In this document: positions 56,051 to 64,000 of the stretch, piece after piece | Layout: the number at the start of each line of letters is the position of its first letter | Position numbering within the stretch: the stretch's first letter is position 1 | Assembly: GCA_037576215.1 (NCBI GenBank) | Contig: JBANDB010000010.1 | Coordinates: 3,100,001-3,164,000, forward strand | Direction of reading: 5' to 3' | From: Armillaria gallica | Taxonomy: Eukaryota; Basidiomycota; Agaricomycetes; Agaricales; Physalacriaceae | Length of the DNA: 64,000 nucleotides | The notes under the pieces: model-generated | What the model was told of the DNA's origin: nothing | Databases searched by the model: none | What the model saw: the letters and a program-made list of their open reading frames with translations, nothing else | Translations under genes and position numbers: made by a program

Positions 56051-58125
56051 ATGGACGACCGCATGTCAGTCGATACCACAACCGACATCCCCGCCACCGA
56101 CCGTCCCTACTCATCCCAATCCCTCGACAAGACGCCCTCAATACAAGCCTCGCGGTCGGTATACCTCAAAATCCTCTTCGGTGGGTGCTTTGCGATGGTG
56201 CTCGTGATGTTCGGCATATTCTCCATATACTGGGGCGCGCTGTGGAAGATCCCGGCCCATAATCTGAGTGGTTGGGTCGTTGATTTTGATGGGTCGACGG
56301 TGGGGAACGCGGTGGTGCAGGGCCTCACGGTGGGTTCGCCGTCGAGTAAGGTGACATTCAGGCAGGTTTCGGTGAGTGAGTTTCCTGGTGGGTGGCAAGA
56401 GGTGGCGAATAGGGTCGTAGAGCAGAAGACATGGGTAGCTGTCGTTGGTGCGTCGCCTCTTTCTATTCTCCTTTTCATTAGGTATTGATCAAAACTGTGT
56501 AGTTCACTCTAACGCGACCAACGCGTTAAACGCGGCTGTATCATCTGTGAACTCCTCGTATGATGGGTCTGAAGCAGTAACGTTTTATGGCGCAGAAGCG
56601 AGGAATGAGAACGCGTAGTACGTTTCCGACATATTTTTACTGTTTCAAATTCACGTCATTTTCCAGCCGTTCGCTGATATGACCCTCTGTGCAAGCCCTC
56701 CTCGCAGTGGTATCCCAGGAGTTTGCGCAACAATTCGTGGCACAACTCGCCTCGTCTTTATCACTATCCTCTATCGCCCGTTCGGCACCACAAATCCTAA
56801 CAGAGCCTATAAGCTATACCACGAATAACCTCGTTCCCTTCGATATCACTCCTGGGGTCGACTGCTTTTTTGGACCTAAAAACATATCCTAAAAACGTCG
56901 TGACTTTTGATTGCCTTTTTGCCACCGTAAAACAAGATCTGAAAAACATAATGAAAAAGCCTTGTGTTCTATAATGTTCTTACGCACCAAAAAGAGCAAG
57001 TTCTTAACAAAGAAAGAGCCGTTTCCACTGTCCTGAACAATGGAAACCGCTTTTTTGATCTGTTTTTTGCGTTGATTTCCTTGTCCTAAAACAGTATGAA
57101 AAAGAGTTCTCTTTTGTCTTGTTTTTAGGCCGTCCTTTTTCCCGTCGAAAAATTGCGTGTAAAGTCACGATATTTTTAGAACTACCTTTTCGGACCTAAA
57201 AACATACCGGCCCCAGCAGTGTATCCCACTGTATGCTTCTATTCCTGGCTCCTTCATGCCGAATGTGCTGATTTGTTCTCCAGTGCTAGCGCTATCACAT
57301 TCGTTGGACTCATCTACCTACTCATTCTATCATTCTTCATCGTCGTGCGTACATTCATTTTTCATATCCGTAAAGCACTAACTAAAATCTACAACTACTT
57401 AGATGATCGGAGTCTCTGCACGAGAGGTATCCGGTCTCCAAGACAAATTAACCGCGGGTTCCCTCATTCGGGTCCGACTTATCTCAGTCTTCATCGCATA
57501 CTTTATGATCTCCCTATTCTACTCTCTCCTCAGCCGTGCCTTCCAAGTCAATTTCTCGCGCAAGTACGCGTCATTCTTCATCACTGACATTGCTTTATTC
57601 ATTAACGATCCTTAGATTTGGTGATGCGGGCTTCGTGATCTTCTGGATGGTTAACTTCGTGGGTATGCTCTCGGTGGGCCTTGCCCTGGAAGCGATGATA
57701 ACGCTCCTCACCATCCGGTTCATGCCATTCTTCATGATTTTGTGGATTATCTGTGAGTAACAACCACCTTGTGCACTCTTGTTTTTGACGTACATCTTTC
57801 GGAGCGAATGTTTCGGGATGCTTCATGCCTCTTGCGGTGCTACCAAACATCTATCGTTATGGATATGCTATGCCTTTCTACGATGTATCCGGGGCTGTAC
57901 GAACTATCTTGTTTGGTACAAAGAACGAACGTGAGTTTCAGGTATTCTCTCCGCTATTATTACTGACCCTCTTGGGATTTAGTGGGGCTGCATTTTGGGA
58001 TCCTTATAGCATGGACGGTGATTTCGATGATAACGCTTCCAACGTTCCAGTGGTTTATGCGGCGGGAGAGTGTTTCGGATAAGATGGTGTTGAGGGAAGA
58101 GGGGGAGAAAGAGGTGAGGCATTAG
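56051..58125 (+). pseudogene. SNG1/DUF3533-type gene, copy C (inactivated)
   Basis: All eight exons of copies A and B can be found: 56051-56447, 56503-56617, 56667 onward (interrupted), 57284-57344, 57403-57563, 57616-57752, 57805-57930 and 57983-58125. Two lesions disable it. In exon 3 the codon CGA of A and B is TGA (RSLI followed by stop, about 56679). Further on the same exon is split by a 375-bp mobile element four bases before its 3' end. The remaining exons keep their frame and splice sites, and the last exon has changed residues (RRESVSDKMVL) but no stop. So the loss is recent compared with the other pseudogenes of the window. Confidence 0.85.
56847..57221. mobile_element. CACT-ended non-autonomous DNA element in SNG1 exon 3
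   Basis: It starts CACTCCTGGGGTCGAC and ends with the inverse of CACTGCTGGGGCCGGT: terminal inverted repeats of about 16 bp with 12 matches. TAT on both sides (56844-56846, 57222-57224) is a 3-bp duplication of the target GATATCCC, known from copies A and B. CACT ends with a 3-bp duplication fit the CACTA (EnSpm) type best; this is not certain. GGACCTAAAAACATA occurs near both ends in direct orientation. No coding region. Confidence 0.8.
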
Positions 58126-58924
58126 AGGAGACATTTTGCACGATTCACAGCAACGTCATTATTATATCACGATAGATATATCAACTATAATTTACTATTC
58201 ACGTGGACGTATCGGATCCTGGCTGATGGATCTGAAGTCATGCCAGACCGGTGTTATAAAAACGGCGTGTTAGGCAAACTACGTTCGGACTTTCCATTCC
58301 AGGTTTACAGGTGCCACGAGGCTGTCAGGTAACGAGTACTGCGGCTTGTCAGGAAGCCTTGGAATTCGTACTTGCAACTATATCGCGTTTCTGACTTCAC
58401 GAGTCGTGACGTTGGGAGCTATGGCACATTCCGATTCTCCGCGATCTCATGAGCAAGCTCAAAGGCAAGGTTTGGAGGTTTCGCCGTAATTTCTCATTGT
58501 TCATAGCTCACTTTGAGTCAGGAAGCTTTGCACTATCCCACCGGGTTTCCTAGACAAAAACACGGTACACTTCCAGCGTTGGTATAAGTCTTTCGACACG
58601 CTCGCAGAAATCGACAACAACGGGTTCACACACGGTCCTTTCTTTTCCTTACTCTATCCCTGCAACGCCGAACCAATGGTCTCCATCGGAGCCGGTTTCT
58701 AACTCTGTTCGCATGCGTGGCCCTTCAAAGCAAAAGCACGAGCTGTTTTTAGAAGGCATTTAAATCATGGCGTCGCCTAGATAACGATATCGGATAAGCA
58801 CTTGCCCGCATATCATTTCGTCTATGAACATCTTTACAGTATGCTCTCCTCGCATTTTTTCAGCCCATTTTCGTAGCTTACAAAAGACCGCGTCCTATTT
58901 CTAGATCGGGTCGCCCGTATTTTT

Positions 58925-59095
58925 TTTACGACTATGCTGGACATCACACAGGAGGCGTTGTGGAGGACGAGCCGCATGTCTGACGCGAGTATTGTTTGTC
59001 TTGAAGGACGCATCCTCCAGCTGACTTTCAACAGGGTACTCTCATGATTGTCATCAAACGCGACAGTGGAGGAATCGTAACCTTACGGTTAGTAG
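58925..59095 (+). other. Exon fragments of the VIK-x-DNG-type family
   Basis: HHTGGVVEDEP is followed, after an AG acceptor, by TLMIVIKRDSGGIVTL and a GT donor. This parallels the minus-strand exons near 15300-15480 (GVVQSTS, SVVIKFDNGRIVT) and the plus-strand pair near 60500-60670. Fragment only. Confidence 0.3.
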
Positions 59096-59265
59096 TTCAG
59101 CTTCGTAGTGGTAGTGACCTGTTGACCCCGTCAGATGTTAGGGTCACAGGTGTGTCTGATGGTTACTATGAGAATACAACTATAGGATGGGAGTGACTGC
59201 ATCTTCGCGCATAAACGGCGGAACGCGTCTGTTGTGGCTTCCAAGCGGCTCAAATCCTCCGAGTG

Positions 59266-59352
59266 TTACACAAGATAGATGTAGGTACCTCTTGACGGTA
59301 ATAACAAGTTCCGTTATTATCGTTAAGAGGTAACTACATCTATCTTGTGTAG
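59266..59352. repeat. Long near-perfect hairpin
   Basis: Two 40-bp arms (59266-59305 and 59313-59352), ACACAAGATAGATGTA and its complement at the outer side, pair with only four mismatched or wobble positions around a 7-base loop. The pairing can be extended outward (CCGAGTG with CACTTCGG). No reading frame. Confidence 0.75.
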
Positions 59353-59399
59353 CACTTCGGGTTACTCAAACCCAAACAGTCGGAGGACTGATATCTACA

Positions 59400-60280
59400 T
59401 CCTATCAAGGAGACTCCTCCCCCCAAAAAAATCATGTCGCTCGCGTTTAATCAGTCACAAATATGCTTAATATCGTCTTCATTTCATCTCCGAATTACAA
59501 TATTGGCACAGTATACTCCCACCTGGGACTGGATAGGGAACAATTCGAATCATATGCCTCAAATAGCGGTGCTTCTTAACCATCTGGACATGAGCTTCTA
59601 CATCTAGAACGTAATATCCTGCACGCACATTTGGAAGCCACGACAAGTCCATTTCAGGGCGTGTCCACAGCTACGTAGCTGTTGCCGTTATCGACCATCC
59701 CAGGATGTTGAACTCGGCCTTGTGCATGGCGCAGTCGCAGTGTTGCTTTTGTCATACGGACGAAAGGAATCCACTGTTTAGCGATAGGGAAATGAATATG
59801 TGCGTGTCCTCCATCAATCTGTTATACTTACTCGCGAGCTGCGGCGAGAACAGCTCGCATATTCATCATTTCGAGATCACTATTAGCTATATGAGAGTCC
59901 AGCGTTCATGTTTAATGTCCAAAGAGCCTTATTCGCCATCAGCATTTCAGTGCTGCGTTCTTTCATTCTAGCTCGGAATTTGATGTGGCATTCATATCTA
60001 CATGACGTCGAATGAAATCTATAGTATGGCTTTCCACATTGTGTGCAGCAATCACTGGAATGAAGTACAACTTAATGTGGCTGGTCACTCGCCAGAACAT
60101 GGATTCCGACAGTAGTGTCACAACATCTCACCTTTGTTTATTCCCGGAAACTTATTGAAGCAAGTGTGGAGCTACGATAATAACGGTAACGATAATCTAC
60201 TCATACCGGGCATGTCGGATTGATGCTCGCGGGATTATGTATATTCTCATCTTATTGCTTACTATTCAATAAGATTTTCC
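59400..60280. other. Intergenic, no gene recognised
   Basis: No supported gene, RNA or mobile element. Confidence 0.3.
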
Positions 60281-60369
60281 GAAGCAGTGGTTACTTCAGC
60301 TCAAGGTGGCGTGTCTTCATCAGATGTTCATACTTCATTAATACTCCCAGACAGACAAGGTACTTATAT

Positions 60370-60690
60370 CGATGAATCGTGCCCATCCAAATTCCCAGTG
60401 AATTGTCCCTCATATACAATGAGCTCACTTCCGGTACGTTTCCTCGTATCTTTCATAATCCGTTACTATGTTACCCTTATAGGCTGGTTCCAAAGTCTTC
60501 TTCTACAACTCAAACGGATGTCTCACAGGAGGCATTGTCGAGTCGACCAGTACCATGGAAAACGTGAGTTCTCTTTCTCAAATAATGAACCTTTGAGCCT
60601 GATCTGGTATAGGGCATGCAAATAGTTCGTATCAGGTGTGAAAATGGAAGAACAGTAACCTTACCGTAGGTAATAATCCTCTGTCTTGGT
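60370..60690 (+). other. Exon fragments of the VIK-x-DNG-type family
   Basis: SKVFFYNSNGCLTGGIVEST ends at a GTGAGT donor (about 60566). After a TAG acceptor near 60627, VRIRCENGRTVTL follows and ends at another GT. Same order as at 15480-15300 on the minus strand and 58925-59095. Confidence 0.35.
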
Positions 60691-60699
60691 GTTGCTAAC

Positions 60700-62400
60700 C
60701 TCGCATATACTTAGGGCCGCAGGTGTGTTTCGAGGTTAGCTGTGGGAAAGGAGAAGTTGGAATCTTCGCATGGAAACATGACAGCATAACGGACCTATCG
60801 TCCTACTCAATCAGCTTCTGTTTGTACTTCTAGATTTTGTGGCGAGCAGATACAGTAAATATAGTCGAGCGAAACGACGAGGAAGAATCAAAAAATAATA
60901 TGTGCAATGTATAAGCGGTCTTTCTATCTTCCCGGAATCGGCTGGGCTTGTACTGATCTCTGGTGATAAGATCGGCCGTTGATTAGTTTTACTGGGAGAA
61001 AACGACGGAAGGAATCTTAGTTCTTCACCTCGTCAGTGTTCCGCCCTTGAAATCCCAAAAGGCAAGAATCGAAGGTGAATGTCATTATATAGATCTGTGG
61101 GAAAGGAGAGCCAGTAGGGCGAAGCAGTGTCTAATGAAAGTTCACGTGGGGAAGTAAGAGAGGGAGGACTTAGAAGCGGCGCCTCGTTATAGACTGCTAC
61201 ACTCAAAGTTGACTGAGTGAGTATTCCACTGGTCCCAGGAAACGCTGCATACTATTAACCTCCTGGATTCGTGACATTAATATGGCAGCCAAACTTTGCA
61301 CATATTCCGCCACATACCACAGCCACTGCAAGTCTAGAGATATAACTCCTGTCAGCGCACTGAGAATTGAGCTTGATGGCTATGACATAGATTTCAGAAT
61401 AAGAAGGATAACAAGGCTCGAGGAAGGTCGCTCGGATCATATTGTAGAATCTCATGAGAAGCGACTAACGTTCCGGGCAAGATGCTCTATATCTTACTCA
61501 CATTCACAACGGAACTCAGAGAGCGAAAGAGAACGGTCCATGCAGGTGCACGGTCGACGGACGCATCGGAAGAAATGAGGTGTTCTAATGCGAGCTCTTG
61601 ATTGCTTTCTTTCATTGTCCGGGCTGATAAAAATGCGCTCAACTCTCGCATTCTCCAGTTATCTGCAATCGTGAGTAGAGGTTTGGAAACAAAGCAAGAC
61701 AATGCTTGAACATACCCGTGATGTTTTTCTTCAAATCTAGGCGAGAGAAAAAAGAACAAATGAGGGAAGTAGTATAGTCAGATACGGAATTGTGCGGGCG
61801 TGCGCTCGTACCGTGACGCTGCACTTCCTGTATGGTGACGCTATTCTGTGCGGGAGCAGGGCTTGGAATAGGAATTTTTTTTCGGAAATTTATTGTTGTT
61901 TTGGAGATGTATGGTGGCGGGTTGACTCTCCTTATTTGGATGGTCAGGGAGGCTATTAGAGACGTCGAATGACGAGTCGGACCGGAGTTAAGTGTAAACT
62001 CACATAGAGGCTTCATTTTTCCCCCTGAAATTCTGGGGATTCCCTAGCACTGATTTCATATCTTGGCCCTCGAAGTATTTAGTTGTGCGCCAGGTACCGA
62101 GGCTAGTCATCACGGATCTGGGTTCAGTCAATTCTTTGTCACCGGTCGGTTGTGTTGCTGAACACTTAACACAAGTTCATGAGCTGAGAGCATAGCGACA
62201 GTCCTTCACTCTGGTAAGAAAGTAGATAAGGTAGATTGCCAACAAGATTAAGTGACGAAGGACGTAACAATGATGTCATCAGCGGAAATGGAAGGAGTGT
62301 GACCGATTGTGACGGCCAAGTTGAAATCTTTAACATGAACATTGTCATTTTGCCAAATTGGATCACAAGCTCGAGCCGCTCGTACCTCGCGTCGAGCTTG
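60700..62400. other. Intergenic, no gene recognised
   Basis: Short frames on both strands; none has a recognisable motif. Confidence 0.3.
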
Positions 62401-62448
62401 TGCCGGGCCAAGCTATAAGCAGAGTGTAGTGGCGCGCTTTGTTTTGTT

Positions 62449-62703
62449 TTAGTTGTACAACAGTCGCTCGCCGTGCTTCGCGGCGCCAATAGAATCGCTC
62501 CATTCCTCGTCCTCAACCTCATCTCGCAGTCCTCGTAATTTCGCGACCCTCCCACCTGCACCCTTGATATTGGATATTTGTTCGGGTTCGTTTGTCTGTC
62601 GCTTCACGCATCTCGCTGTCGGCCAGTCGAGAACTTCCCGAACACCTGGGTCTCCCGCTTCTTCAGTTGGTGACACTTGGTCACCCTTCCCGACTTTCCT
62701 CAC
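62449..62703 (-). other. Charged ORF, perhaps a retrotransposon fragment
   Basis: An open frame on the minus strand with KRQTNEPEQISNIKG and KLRGLRDEVEDEEW. It is hydrophilic and without ATG near a plausible start. It vaguely resembles hydrophilic parts of retrotransposon polyproteins; not assigned. Confidence 0.2.
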
Positions 62704-62750
62704 TTTCGGAAGTTGTCTCCTTCATAAGCGGGATACTCACCCCCAAACCC

Positions 62751-62771
62751 CCAAGATACAAAGTATCTTGG
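62751..62771. repeat. Perfect short hairpin
   Basis: CCAAGATAC, AAA, GTATCTTGG: 9-bp arms around three bases. Confidence 0.5.
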
Positions 62772-63118
62772 TTCTCTCTCAGATCACTCTCCTTGATTCT
62801 AGTGATCTCAGCCACGTATATACGCGGTCTTAGCTTGGTGTTTCTTTCGACTAACAACAGGCATCCGCCAGCCGCGGTTGGGTCAGAACTTGTATGATCA
62901 AAGCTGCCTCTGGACCTCCTTGACTATCATTGCCATCACTGTGGCGTCTAATTCTAGTTGCTCCTCGTGAACCAGTTCCAATTGCTTCGATCACGGCTAT
63001 ATAGTAACACCTGTTCGGCGGACTACGATGTGGGTCCTAATCACTCGGCTACGGGCGATGCTTTATGACTAAAGCGCACACACGCTCTCTCGGCCGTTAT
63101 GCGTCCTACTCGTTACAA

Positions 63119-63614
63119 TGACCCGGAATCAAGTCCGTATCACTCTACTTGCTGTCTTGCCCTGCCTCGGGAGCTGTAATAGAGCTCTACCTGGCATTGC
63201 CTTCTCCTCTGCAGCCGTCTTCAATGACATCGTGGGGACACTATTCGAATCTGTACCGGATTGGAATCGAGGTTAGTCTAGAAAAATAACACCGTTTCTC
63301 CTCGCATTGTTCGTCTTCAGCCTCATTGGGAATCTTCTCACCATCAACGTAGGTGCTGGTCGCCGAGATGGTGAGAGTGCACTCATGATAGTACAACTAA
63401 GTCATCGTAAGAGCAATGGATCAGTCGACGTACTAAGTAGCGGTGGATGACGACCCGTATCCCTGTTTTTTGCGTAAAGAAGGTTCCAGTTATCTTACTG
63501 AATCGCCCTCCTCGCACCACTATCTTCGGCCAGAAGGCTAATCTTCTCGATGTCATATCTATCAACCAAGGTCATTCTCATGGAATTTTCAAACCTAGAA
63601 AGCTCCGTGAGTAA
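63119..63614 (+). other. Possible secreted-protein exons
   Basis: ATG 63119 opens a frame with a hydrophobic start (RITLLAVLPCLGSC) and VFNDIVGTLFESVPDWN, ending at a GTTAGT donor (about 63272). After a CTTCAG acceptor near 63320, LIGNLLTINVGAGRRDGESA follows in a phase that does not match. Near 63447-63612 another open frame (VILLNRPPRTTIFGQKANLL) ends in TAA. Likely a decayed small gene. Confidence 0.25.
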
Positions 63615-64000
63615 GGGAAGTTGATCAGTTCTTCGTGTTAAGTCCCACTATGGCCTATATCGACATCTGTCATATCTCTCAGCTTCCGTCGTTAAACTTT
63701 CCTGTCTAGGCCGCGTTTTTTTAGATTCGTCAAAATACTTTAGTCCGGATCTCAAAGCGACGGCTTCTCCATCTATCTGCTAGATTGTCGCTTTATTCTT
63801 CTACCTGAAACTTGAAGCCTGGTGTACGACAGCCTAGAACTTCGTAATCCTTCCTCGAGCTCGTCTGGGCGGGACCTGTTTCAACTGCGACCAATCGGGG
63901 GCGTTCCACGTGCTACTGGTGGAAACGACCACAGTTCTTGATCTCCGTCATTAGGCGCCCTGCAACATAAAACATGGTTGGCCTTCACTGTTGTGGTGTT

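Larger units (their letters stand above)
54780..58915 (+). repeat. SNG1 unit C (dispersed copy)
   Basis: Third copy of the 4.2-kb unit, 17.5 kb downstream of unit B. It shares the upstream segment (TTTGAACTGGTAGGCGTCGA at about 55095 against 29577), the TATA box, the gene and the 3' tail to CTAGATCGGGTCG at 58915, where unit A also ends. Confidence 0.8.

Noticed and set aside
56667..56892. The open frame starting inside SNG1 copy C exon 3 as a separate short gene
   Set aside because: It is the remainder of exon 3 after the nonsense codon and ends inside the inserted element.
1..64000. CRISPR arrays, operons, rRNA genes
   Set aside because: None seen; the intron-rich genes show this is eukaryotic nuclear DNA.

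Overview
The window looks like nuclear DNA of a mushroom-forming basidiomycete (Agaricomycetes). Genes are split by GT..AG introns of about 45-60 bp. Recognisable families include expanded F-box-like proteins, SNG1/DUF3533 membrane proteins, a fungal aldo-keto reductase, a peptidyl-Lys (M35) metallopeptidase remnant and a two-finger C2H2 regulator. There are no operons. The outstanding feature is decay: duplicated genes, nonsense mutations, frameshifts and small mobile elements, with a few clean genes between them.

Layout. 0-2.4 kb: the 5' part of an unknown gene on the minus strand, and a broken Gly-rich protein. 2.4-17.7 kb: a mosaic of old, strongly diverged copies of a block of about 3-4 kb (best at 3.5-7.5, 8.0-11.1 and 13.2-14.6 kb). 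The blocks carry degraded minus-strand exons and several tRNA-like modules; a solo LTR with a 5-bp target duplication lies between the first two. F-box gene 1 (11.6-13.2 kb) and a two-exon gene for 67 residues (14.7-14.9 kb) are intact within it. 17.8-20.7 kb: F-box gene 2 followed by a convergent aldo-keto reductase remnant. 21.6-23.8 kb: an intact UIM/Cys-rich protein. 24.4-24.9 kb: a hAT-like foldback element. 26.8-27.6 kb: an intact C2H2 factor. 28.8-37.2 kb: two tandem 4.2-kb units, each with an intact eight-exon SNG1-like gene; the second unit carries a 684-bp TIR element. 38-42.2 kb: an LTR copy, F-box gene 3 and a nearly complete aldo-keto reductase with one internal stop. 42.6-50.2 kb: degraded multi-exon genes, a frameshifted membrane protein and an intact nucleotidyltransferase-like gene. 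50.9-54.2 kb: an M35 peptidase pseudogene and a 2OG-Fe(II) oxygenase-like pseudogene. 54.8-58.9 kb: the third SNG1 unit, inactivated by a nonsense codon and a 375-bp CACT-ended element. 58.9-64 kb: mostly non-coding, with scattered exon fragments and a strong hairpin.

The intact genes point to ubiquitin-linked functions (F-box, UIM/Cys-rich), transcription control (C2H2) and membrane/drug tolerance (SNG1). Clustering here appears to reflect local duplication rather than a pathway. Exon boundaries were worked out by hand from splice signals and reading frame; all homology statements rest on motif recognition, not on searches.
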